Below are positions 1-8,081 of a DNA stretch of 64,000 bases, in pieces. The stretch spans positions 1-64,000 of the forward strand of contig NZ_CANMTH010000014.1 of assembly GCF_947500765.1 (NCBI RefSeq), read 5' to 3'. The stretch's first letter is position 1. Each line of letters begins with the position of its first letter. The DNA comes from an uncultured Formosa sp. GTDB lineage: Bacteria; Bacteroidota; Bacteroidia; Flavobacteriales; Flavobacteriaceae. The notes beneath the pieces are model-generated. The model was not told the origin of the DNA. It saw only the letters and a list, made by a program, of their open reading frames with translations, and searched no databases. Both the position numbers and the translations under genes were made by a program.

Positions 1-485
1 ATTAAAGATCCTAATGAGCCAGCCACTTTATTGGCAATACCCATAATAGCAATACGCTTAGCTGCACTTTCTATAGGGCCAAGAATTGTGATGTATGGAT
101 TAGAGGCTGTTTGCAACAATGTCATCCCTAATCCTTGTATAAAAATACCGGTTAAGAATACCCAATACGTTCGCGCTTCTGCTGCTGGTATAAAAATAAG
201 TGCTCCAATGGCCATAACAAATAAACCTAGAGACATCCCTTTTTTATAACCTATTTTATTTATGATATAAGAGGCTGGAAGCGCCATAACTACAAACGAA
301 ATATAAGACGCTGAAGCTACTAAATAAGACTGCGCGTCTGTAAGCTCGTTAATCGTTTTCATAAATGGAATAAGTGCTCCGTTTATCCAAGTTACAAAAC
401 CGAATATGAAAAATAAACCAGCTATAATCGCTATGGCGATGGTGTTGGTATTTGATTTAATAGGGGGATCTACTATACGAGTCAT
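1..485 (-). CDS. Sugar MFS transporter, FucP/NagP-type (N-terminal part, cut by window edge)
   Basis: Reading the minus strand from the ATG at 485 gives about 161 residues with no stop before the left edge. The N-terminal hydrophobic stretch contains FFIFGFVTWINGALIPFMK and a later segment reads QTASNPYITILGPIESAAKR. Both are typical of the FucP-like glucose/galactose/fucose/GlcNAc proton symporters of Bacteroidota. At least four membrane segments are visible. It would carry a monosaccharide across the inner membrane; fucose or GlcNAc would fit the enzymes upstream, but the sugar cannot be read from this fragment. It starts about 50 bp past the SusD terminator in the same direction, so it may have its own promoter or receive read-through. 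Confidence 0.85.
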   Translation of the reverse strand, partial: MTRIVDPPIKSNTNTIAIAIIAGLFFIFGFVTWINGALIPFMKTINELTDAQSYLVASASYISFVVMALPASYIINKIGYKKGMSLGLFVMAIGALIFIPAAEARTYWVFLTGIFIQGLGMTLLQTASNPYITILGPIESAAKRIAIMGIANKVAGSLGSL

Positions 486-597
486 GGGTAAATATTAAAG
501 TTAATTAGGGGGTAGTTTTTTTTTTGAATTAGAGTAAAAAAAAATCACTTGGTGTTTTTATTAAACGTCCGAGTGATTTTTTTATAATTATTTTTTT
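486..597 (-). terminator. Rho-independent terminator after susD
   Basis: The inverted repeat TCACTTGG / CCGAGTGA (about 542-549 and 569-576) has one G-T pair. It is extended by A/T runs to about 536-583 and, on the minus strand, is followed by a run of nine T. This is a textbook intrinsic terminator for the leftward susC-susD transcript. Because both flanks are A/T runs it could also work for rightward transcription, but no rightward gene is present. Nothing else is seen in this gap. Confidence 0.85.
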
Positions 598-2304
598 TTA
601 CCAACCTGGGTTTTGGGTTAAATTAGGATTTAACTGTAACTCGTCTGATGGTAGTGGATATAAATATGCTCTGGTTTCATCAAAATTGTAATCGCCAGTA
701 CTGGCAAAAGGCAAAAGAAAGCCTTCTGAATCTACATTCGCATCAGCAGCGCTTAATGTTGTATTAACAATTCCGTCTTCTAAATAAGCACCTCTTGGCT
801 GATCACCATCAAATAATGAATGTGCTCTCCATCTATATAAATCATCTTCTCTAAACCCTTCTGCCATTAATTCTACAGAACGTTCTCTACGCACTTCATA
901 TAATATATCTGTTAACGTATACCCATAATTAGGCCAATTTGGATCTGTAGTTATACCTCCTAATATCATATTTGGCATACCAACACGAGCACGTAACAAA
1001 TTAATAGATTTATCCAAATCGGCTTGAGAAATAGACCCCAATTCAGCTTTAGCTTCTGCAAAAATTAATAAGGCTTCAGCATATCTCATAATAATTCTTG
1101 AGGTATCTTCTGTAAAATCGCCATAATTATCATCGAATATTGGATTTCTATATTTTTCAGATTCATACCCCGTTAAGTTTGTATATGTTGAATTAAAATC
1201 AGGATACTCCCAATACACTTCTGTGCCATCAGACTTAACTTCCATAAGATCTCCTGGAACCATTATAGTAGCTGCTAACCTTGGGTCTCTATCGATTTCA
1301 ATAGTTGCTAAATCAGTATTCCCCTGATATTTTGTACTCACAGAAATAGGATCTCCATCTATACATAAATAACTATCAATAGCGAATTTAGTATAACCAC
1401 TTTTGTTGGGCCATCTTTGTTGTAGAGCGTTATCTAAACCTAATTCAATTGAATTATAATCTCTCCAAAGCAATACTTCACTATTTCCTGCATAACCTGT
1501 TTGATTGAATAACGTTTTATAGTCACTATATAAAGTAAATACTCCGCTATCTATTAAATCTTCAGCAGCATTTGCTGCAGTTTGTAAAAATGTAGAACCA
1601 TCAGATCCTGCTACGCCAAAATCAGTACCATTATGATAGCGTTCCCATGTACCTTCATATAAAGCGACTCTAGCCTTCAATAATTGCGCAGCCTCTTTAC
1701 TAAGACGCGAGGTCTCAACTTCTGGAAAAGATTGCATTAAAGAGATTGCTTTATCTAAATCTGAAATAATAAAATCTGCAACTTCATTTCTTGGATCTCT
1801 ACTAGCATACACATATTCATCATCATAATTATCAAAATACTCAGGAAAAATTGGCACAGCTCCGTATCTCTTTAATAATTCGAAATAGTAATATGCTCTA
1901 AAAAAGTAAGTCTCTCCTGTATATTGGTCTATTAATGTTTGATCTCCCGAAGCCTGATCTACATGAGCTAAAAGCCAGTTTGTTTCTCTAACCTCATCAA
2001 AGCTCCAAACAGAACCACTTGCACTTGTAGGTACAGAATAATTTAAACCACTTAATCTAGTATTTGGATCTTCTGAAGTTCCTAAATCAGAATACATATC
2101 TGGCAAAACACTCCATCCAACAGCAATCGATGACCACCCAGACAAATCGTTGTACCAGCCATTTACTGCTGCTTGTAAATCTGAAGGCGTACTATAGAAA
2201 GAGTCTTCAGAAACTTCATCTAAAGGTGTCTTATCTAAAAAATCTTCACAAGATGTTAACGTTAGAACGACACTTAGAAAAAATAATTTTAATATATTTT
2301 TCAT
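598..2304 (-). CDS. SusD/RagB-family outer-membrane glycan-binding lipoprotein
   Basis: The product of about 568 residues is a surface lipoprotein that acts as the lid of the SusC transporter and binds the incoming glycan. The start is placed at the ATG at 2304 (MKNILKLFF...), because it gives a clean signal peptide with lipobox LTSC followed by EDFLDKTPLDEVSED, the usual SusD N-terminus. The upstream ATG at 2337 would overlap susC by 14 bp and add a non-signal extension. The tetratricopeptide-like stretch MRYAEALLIFAEAKAELG and the C-terminal block ending in NPNLTQNPGW are typical. It lies directly after susC with a 19-bp gap and is followed by a strong terminator. It is the only SusD in the window. 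Confidence 0.95.
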   Translation of the reverse strand: MKNILKLFFLSVVLTLTSCEDFLDKTPLDEVSEDSFYSTPSDLQAAVNGWYNDLSGWSSIAVGWSVLPDMYSDLGTSEDPNTRLSGLNYSVPTSASGSVWSFDEVRETNWLLAHVDQASGDQTLIDQYTGETYFFRAYYYFELLKRYGAVPIFPEYFDNYDDEYVYASRDPRNEVADFIISDLDKAISLMQSFPEVETSRLSKEAAQLLKARVALYEGTWERYHNGTDFGVAGSDGSTFLQTAANAAEDLIDSGVFTLYSDYKTLFNQTGYAGNSEVLLWRDYNSIELGLDNALQQRWPNKSGYTKFAIDSYLCIDGDPISVSTKYQGNTDLATIEIDRDPRLAATIMVPGDLMEVKSDGTEVYWEYPDFNSTYTNLTGYESEKYRNPIFDDNYGDFTEDTSRIIMRYAEALLIFAEAKAELGSISQADLDKSINLLRARVGMPNMILGGITTDPNWPNYGYTLTDILYEVRRERSVELMAEGFREDDLYRWRAHSLFDGDQPRGAYLEDGIVNTTLSAADANVDSEGFLLPFASTGDYNFDETRAYLYPLPSDELQLNPNLTQNPGW

Positions 2305-2323
2305 AATTATTTGTTTTTTTAAT

Positions 2324-5300
2324 TTAGAATGAAACATTTATCCCTGTAGAAAGAATTCTTGATAATGGATAAGACTGTGCACTACCTGTTAATCCTGTTG
2401 TATTTGTTTCAGGATCAAAGAACATTAAATCTGTTATTGTGAATAAATTTTCTCCTGTAAAATATAGTCTTAATTTATCTACATGAAACTTACGCGTAAC
2501 ATCTCTTGGTATTGTAAAACCTATTTGTACACTTTTCAATCGGGTGTAAGCTGCATTTTGTAAGAATCTATCAGTATTATAACTATAGTTTTTGTTGTTT
2601 CGACCACCTCCGTTTAAATAAGGTGTTGGGAAATATGCATCTGTATTTGCGCCTAATGGACTAGCAGTCCCTTCTGGTCTAAAGTAATCTAAATGACCTT
2701 TCCAAACGAAAGCATGGAACGGACCATTTGCAGGACCTTGAAAACGTTGTTGCGTTGCGAAAGACATATCGCGTTTACCTACACCTTGAATTAATGCACT
2801 GAAATCCCAGTTTTTATAATTCATTGCAAGATTTAAAGAATATTGGTAACGTGGTGTAGAATTACCTATTACTTTATAATCTCCGGTATCTCCTACAACA
2901 TAATTACCTCTATCGATAACATTATCTCCATTTACATCTTTATATTGAATATCCCCAGCAACACGAGACCAACCTGTAATAAATGAATAATCTATAACAT
3001 CTGTTACAGCAGTTGCATCTTCATCTGTTTGGAATAATCCTTCTGTTTCAAATCCCCAGATATCTCCTAAGTTTTGACCAGAAAAATAGTTTGTTAATGC
3101 TTTACTATCGTTAGGATATTCTACAATACTTCTCTTATAATCACTTAACACAGCTCTTATACTATAACCAAAGTCTCCAAGTTTTTGTTTCCAATTTGCT
3201 TCAACTTCCCATCCTTCTACTCTAGATGTTCCAATATTTGTTAGCGGAGCTGATGTTCCTAATTGCGCAGGTAAATCGGCACCTTGTGCTGCCATATCCT
3301 CAATATCTGTTCTATACCAAGAAAAACCAATACCTAATTTATTATTAAAAGCACTTAAATCAAATCCAAGATCTGTTGTTTTAACAGTTTCCCATGATAA
3401 ATTCTGACTATCTATACTAGGTGTTGCGGCATACGTTAAACGGTCACCATCAAACAAATAAGATGTTCCTATTGTATTTAAAGATATTGACGTTAAGTAT
3501 AAATAATTATTTACATTTTGATTCCCTAAGGTACCATAAGATCCTCTTAACTTAAACGTATTAATAGCATCTATAGGCCAGAAATCTTCTTTTGCAATGT
3601 TATAACCTGCAGAGAAACTTGGGAATCCGGCCCATCTGTTATCTGGTTCGAATCTTGAAGATCCATCTCTACGGTAACTAAACTCTACTAAATACTTTTC
3701 TTTGTAGTTATATCTAAATCTACTAAACAAACCTACTGTAGACCAGTGAGAAATAGATTCACTAACCAATTGATCATCATCTAATGATGCATTTAAAGAC
3801 ACAATATTATTAGAAATTAAATAATCGGTTGTTGCTCCAAGCGAATAATACTCGTATGATTCACTTTGAAAACCAACTGTTGCATTAAAATTATGATTGT
3901 TAAAAGATTTATCATAATTAGCATAAATATTTGGTGAAAAATAGTTATCAACAACTACTGTAGGGGAATAGGACGTTGACGCTTGAGAGACATGATCTAC
4001 AACACCATTAGGAACAACCTTTTGACTTGCTAAGATAGACGTCTCTTGAAAATTATTATTTCTTTTATAATTTAAATTGAAATTAATATCAAGACCTTCT
4101 AATGGTTCAATAATAATTTTTGGTATTACAACTATCTGATCGTTTTCTGTTTTAACACGTTGTGTATCCCAGAATGGGTAATATGAATGTTGTAATAACT
4201 CTAAACCATAAATAGGATCGTATTGAGGTAAAACTGGTTTTATTTTAGTAATTAAATCTAAAACTCTAGATTTATTCCAGAAGGTACTATTAGCACTTAT
4301 TTCTGTAGGGAAATCAGTATTACTCTTTCTAAACTTGGTTAATAATTCTATTCTTAACCAATCTGTAACTTTACTCGCAATTTTAGCATCTAGATTATAT
4401 CTTTGGTAAGATTCGTCTCCAACAGCTAATAAACCATCTTCATCGTATGCACCTGCAGAAATATAGAAATTGGTTTTTTCGTTACCTCCAGAAATACTGA
4501 TGTTACTTTTAATTCTTTGTGCCCATTTTTTCATAATTATATCATCCCAATCTGTAGCACCTGTAGCTTCAATACCAATAGTACCATAATCCCAACCATT
4601 TCCAGAAGCATTAGAAACTATTGATTCTGCACTACCTGGATTTGCCATATTAGATATAATATTTGCTAAGCCTTGATCATCATAATAAGCAGATTGATTA
4701 TTGTTTAATCTTGCATCGTTAATGGTATAAGCAAATTCTATAGGACTAGCACTTTCTGGCCATATAGATGGTTGAGTTACAGAATAACTATTACTGAAAC
4801 TAACTTTAACATCTCCATTTGAGTTCATACCACTTTTAGTCGTCACAATAATTGCACCAGCAGCAGCTTGAGAACCATATATAGATGCTGCAGCAGCATC
4901 TTTAAGAACAGAAACCGATTTAATATCTTCTGGATCAATATCTGTTAAGCTCATTTCAATACCATCTACAAGTACTAAAGGAGACGCTTCTCCAACAGTT
5001 CCTGTTCCTCCACTAGTTACAAAACCACGAATGTTAATATTTGCATCTCCACCAGGTTCTCCCCCAGATGCCGAGTTTGAAATTTGTAAACCAGGTACCG
5101 TACCTTGTAAAGATTTAGTAGCACTTGCAGTTGGTCTGTTTTCAAAAATTTCTTCACCTACCTGAGAAACAGCTGCAGTAAGATTTATTTTTTTCTGTTC
5201 ACCATATCCTACTACTACAACTTCATCTAATTGAGAAATATCCTCTTCTAAAACAATTGTTATGTTAGATTCATTACCTACTAAAACTTCTTTAGTAATA

Positions 5301-5620
5301 TATCCCACATATGAAACTACAAGTATAGGTTTTTGAGTTATATGTGAAATTAAAAATTTACCATCAAAATCTGTCTGAACGCCATTAGAAGTTCCTTTTT
5401 CAATAATACTTGCTCCTAATAAAGGTAAGCCGTTAACATCTGTAACAACTCCTTTTATTTCAAGTTGCTGTAAACTATAATCTATTTTTCTCTCGATTTT
5501 AATTGTGTTTCCCGACAAGCTAAAAGCACTTGTAAAACACAAAAAAACAAAAGAATTCAAAATTGTTATTAACAGCCTCTTTCTTAAGCAGAAAAAACTA
5601 CTGTTTATCTTATTTTTCAT
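2324..5620 (-). CDS. SusC/RagA-family TonB-dependent glycan transporter
   Basis: The protein has 1098 residues: an N-terminal signal segment, a carboxypeptidase-regulatory-like beta-sandwich at about 53-130 (KGVVTDVNGLPLLGASI), the TonB-box-like DEVVVVGYG at 132-140, a plug domain (LVLVDGIEM, VLKDAAAASIYGSQAAAGAI) and a large C-terminal beta-barrel ending in aromatic F (STGINVSF). It imports oligosaccharides or glycopeptides across the outer membrane using TonB energy, paired with the SusD encoded next. Length and domain order are standard. It is the sole SusC for about thirty enzymes and is transcribed from its own upstream region carrying tandem TTCGACCA elements. The true substrate cannot be read from the sequence. 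Confidence 0.96.
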   Translation of the reverse strand: MKNKINSSFFCLRKRLLITILNSFVFLCFTSAFSLSGNTIKIERKIDYSLQQLEIKGVVTDVNGLPLLGASIIEKGTSNGVQTDFDGKFLISHITQKPILVVSYVGYITKEVLVGNESNITIVLEEDISQLDEVVVVGYGEQKKINLTAAVSQVGEEIFENRPTASATKSLQGTVPGLQISNSASGGEPGGDANINIRGFVTSGGTGTVGEASPLVLVDGIEMSLTDIDPEDIKSVSVLKDAAAASIYGSQAAAGAIIVTTKSGMNSNGDVKVSFSNSYSVTQPSIWPESASPIEFAYTINDARLNNNQSAYYDDQGLANIISNMANPGSAESIVSNASGNGWDYGTIGIEATGATDWDDIIMKKWAQRIKSNISISGGNEKTNFYISAGAYDEDGLLAVGDESYQRYNLDAKIASKVTDWLRIELLTKFRKSNTDFPTEISANSTFWNKSRVLDLITKIKPVLPQYDPIYGLELLQHSYYPFWDTQRVKTENDQIVVIPKIIIEPLEGLDINFNLNYKRNNNFQETSILASQKVVPNGVVDHVSQASTSYSPTVVVDNYFSPNIYANYDKSFNNHNFNATVGFQSESYEYYSLGATTDYLISNNIVSLNASLDDDQLVSESISHWSTVGLFSRFRYNYKEKYLVEFSYRRDGSSRFEPDNRWAGFPSFSAGYNIAKEDFWPIDAINTFKLRGSYGTLGNQNVNNYLYLTSISLNTIGTSYLFDGDRLTYAATPSIDSQNLSWETVKTTDLGFDLSAFNNKLGIGFSWYRTDIEDMAAQGADLPAQLGTSAPLTNIGTSRVEGWEVEANWKQKLGDFGYSIRAVLSDYKRSIVEYPNDSKALTNYFSGQNLGDIWGFETEGLFQTDEDATAVTDVIDYSFITGWSRVAGDIQYKDVNGDNVIDRGNYVVGDTGDYKVIGNSTPRYQYSLNLAMNYKNWDFSALIQGVGKRDMSFATQQRFQGPANGPFHAFVWKGHLDYFRPEGTASPLGANTDAYFPTPYLNGGGRNNKNYSYNTDRFLQNAAYTRLKSVQIGFTIPRDVTRKFHVDKLRLYFTGENLFTITDLMFFDPETNTTGLTGSAQSYPLSRILSTGINVSF

Positions 5621-6240
5621 AAGCTTGGTTTTGGTTTAATATTAGACATTAGGTTAATTATTATTGTTATTTTAAAAACATTTTAATATTCGAGTTTTAT
5701 TAAATTTCCTTAGTATTTTCAACCTATTTTAGTTTATAAAATGATATTTACTTTAAGGAATTTTATTATTTATTGAACATTAATTAAGCAATGCTTTTAC
5801 GTTACTTTAAAAAGTTAATTAAACTTAAATATATTTATAATTGTTTGTTAATTAATTCGACCAATAACTACTGAACTTCGACCAACAATGAATTGTTTAA
5901 TCAATTTTTATTTAACACAAACATTATAAAAAAAACATTTGAACAGCACCTTAACATACATTATTACTTATTTTATAAAAAAAACCATGATTTAATGTAG
6001 ATTGTTAAACAAAAAATACTTTAACGCTTTATTAAGAATATGTTTTATTTAGAGCGAGATTAACGAATTATTAAAATATTACAAATACGATCTAAAAACT
6101 AGATGAATATTCTTTTAGCATAATAAAAGCATTATTTATTTTAATTTTGTTAGAGCTTTTTCTTTATTACTATAACAATACATGTTCTTTTCTTGAAAAA
6201 AATCTGTAAAGTAACATTTACTGATGTTATTAAAAAAAAT
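5621..6240 (-). promoter_or_regulatory. Long AT-rich promoter/leader region of susCD
   Basis: This stretch of about 620 bp has no plausible gene on either strand. It must hold the susCD promoter, since the upstream operon is terminated at 6242-6282. The only sharp feature is a pair of TTCGACCAAYAA direct repeats (5856-5888). I did not find a convincing TTTG / TAnnTTTG Bacteroidota promoter pair, and no Shine-Dalgarno-like sequence stands out before the susC ATG, which is normal for this phylum. Confidence 0.5.
5856..5888 (-). promoter_or_regulatory. Tandem 12-bp direct repeat, likely regulator binding site for susCD
   Basis: TTCGACCAATAA (5856-5867) and TTCGACCAACAA (5877-5888) are direct repeats whose starts are exactly 21 bp apart, two helical turns. 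In the direction of susC transcription they read TTRTTGGTCGAA. They lie 235 bp upstream of the susC ATG. A further copy, with the 13-mer TTCGACCAATAAC identical, occurs at 48237 upstream of the big enzyme operon. A hybrid two-component (AraC-type DNA-binding) or other activator is the natural candidate, but none is encoded in the window. Confidence 0.55.
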
Positions 6241-6241
6241 A

Positions 6242-6282
6242 AAATAGTCTGGTATTTTAATTATTAAAATACCAGACTATTT
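6242..6282 (-). terminator. Terminator of the 23-gene enzyme operon (perfect 19-bp hairpin)
   Basis: The arms 6242-6260 and 6264-6282 are perfectly complementary over 19 bp with a 3-nt loop. On the minus strand the hairpin is followed within two bases by a run of eight T. It sits 120 bp beyond the stop codon at 6403 and separates that operon from susCD. Confidence 0.9.
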
Positions 6283-6402
6283 AAAGATAGGTTTTAAATA
6301 AAATTTATATATTTATTTCAAATCTTAAGGATTAATCACAAAAAATAAATATTAAAGTTTGATATTATATTCTAGCAACTAATACATTCATTTTTTTCTA
6401 AT

Positions 6403-8061
6403 TTATTTTCTCAACGCATCTACTTTACGATTTGCATTATTTGCTATATGCCTATCATAATCCTGCGTATACAATGTTGCAATAGTATTATACTTTTCTG
6501 CAAGTTTGTTATAATCTTTCCAGGCTTTATCGTAAGCCTTAATCCATTTTTTTATATTCTTTGCATTTCCGTGATCATCTGCATATTTCATATAAACCAA
6601 TGTTCGATATATTTTATACAATTTCAAACCGTATTCAGACGACCCAATCGCATGATTTTTCGTTTCCTCGTTTTTCCAATCTATTGATTTAGATAATGTT
6701 ACAATTTCTTCCCATTTGACAATAGACTCATCTTTTTGAGCTAAATTTCTTTTCTGTTCTATATCTCCTTTTACAACCATTGGCCATGCAATTCCTTGGT
6801 CTCTTGTCCACCACGGGTTCATATCTCTAAATGTGGAATTTCTACCTCTCACTACGGCTTCCGCTGAAAGCAAACATAGTTTTCTGAATTTTGCGACATC
6901 ATCCCCTGTTAAATTTAAACGCTCGGTGGCATATCTATTAAAAATAAATTCTTCTGTTTTATCTGTATTTTGTCCCCATTGTGCGATAACCCAGGAATTT
7001 AAATCGCACCATAATTCGTCTTTAACATATGGACCATCCCATCCGCCACCGCGAGACCAGGTCCAAACACCTGCATAGAGTTCGGATTTTGTATCTACAA
7101 ATTCTTGTAGACTATTAATTTTATCTTCTGGCATTCTAGCATGTTCTTCAAAACCATCGATTACACCATTAGCAATATAATTTGGGTATGCCCCTTTCCC
7201 TTCGTATTCACGAGCAGATTGTACTTCTATAATTTGACGGTGTCTTCCCTGCCCAATCACTTTACTAAAGGCATTAGATCTATGAAAATCTCCTTCTACA
7301 TGTTTTACACTAATAATTAAATTGTCATGTGGTTCTATGGCATTACTAACTTTCATGTAATTTTCCAAATTTGTATCGAAAGCCCCCCAAGTACGGAAAA
7401 TAAGCTGCTTATTTCTTTTTTCGCAAATCTCTTCTTTTAAAATATTAATTAAAGGGATAATTGTTTTTTCAGGATTTGTTTTATCATCAATAGCTCCAAG
7501 ATGATATGTTGCATCGTGCAAATATGTTTCACCAATACGAACAACCAAACCATCTAAGTCTGGAAATTGATCGAACATCTCGTTAATTTGAGCACGTACT
7601 AATTTTTCGGTTAGCGGATTGTTTGGATCTCCAAATGTTTTTTCAATATTATATTTTTCAATTAATCGTTTAGGGAATAATACCAAATCAGACATCGCAT
7701 AAATAGCCATATTTTCTACTTTACACGCTGCATGCATTTTTTTTATTTGTGCTGCTTTTGCATCTACCCATTTACGATCTTCAGATCCTTTAGGTAAGAT
7801 ATCTTTATCTACAGATTCCCAGTTAATAGCCAATGCAGGCGATTCGAAAAGAAAATACACTTTACCATTGTATCCCATTTCTTTTATAACTGCTGGATCG
7901 TTATACTTAGATACGTACGGTGTTTCTCCTGGATTATGATGAACCATATCTAAAATTAAAGGATTATCTATAGTATTCTGAGCAACACCTCTTGTTCCTA
8001 AAACACTTAAAAGCACAAAACATGATGCTGTTAATGTTTTTACTGAATTTAAAATATTCAT
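6403..8061 (-). CDS. Secreted TIM-barrel glycoside hydrolase, GH67-like, function unknown
   Basis: The protein has 552 residues with an N-terminal signal peptide ending near GVAQ. I do not recognise a characterised family with confidence. Visible blocks are DGLVVRIGETY (170-180, with E178), EVQSAREYEGKGAYPNY (279-295), and GVWTWSRGGGWDGP (331-344) followed by ELWCDLNSWVIAQWGQN. The EVQ...REYEG block recalls the EFQ-x-TQEYLG block of GH67 alpha-glucuronidases, and the overall pattern suits a retaining or inverting TIM barrel with carboxylates on strand ends. An alpha-glucuronidase or related uronic-acid/hexosaminide activity is a weak guess. It is the last gene of the large operon, 20 bp after the GH78 gene. 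Confidence 0.6.
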   Translation of the reverse strand: MNILNSVKTLTASCFVLLSVLGTRGVAQNTIDNPLILDMVHHNPGETPYVSKYNDPAVIKEMGYNGKVYFLFESPALAINWESVDKDILPKGSEDRKWVDAKAAQIKKMHAACKVENMAIYAMSDLVLFPKRLIEKYNIEKTFGDPNNPLTEKLVRAQINEMFDQFPDLDGLVVRIGETYLHDATYHLGAIDDKTNPEKTIIPLINILKEEICEKRNKQLIFRTWGAFDTNLENYMKVSNAIEPHDNLIISVKHVEGDFHRSNAFSKVIGQGRHRQIIEVQSAREYEGKGAYPNYIANGVIDGFEEHARMPEDKINSLQEFVDTKSELYAGVWTWSRGGGWDGPYVKDELWCDLNSWVIAQWGQNTDKTEEFIFNRYATERLNLTGDDVAKFRKLCLLSAEAVVRGRNSTFRDMNPWWTRDQGIAWPMVVKGDIEQKRNLAQKDESIVKWEEIVTLSKSIDWKNEETKNHAIGSSEYGLKLYKIYRTLVYMKYADDHGNAKNIKKWIKAYDKAWKDYNKLAEKYNTIATLYTQDYDRHIANNANRKVDALRK

Positions 8062-8081
8062 ATATTTATTATATTTTTCTA

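Noticed and set aside
31..249. Open frame on the plus strand at the left edge
   Set aside because: It is the complement of the FucP-like transporter read on the minus strand, which has clear family motifs.
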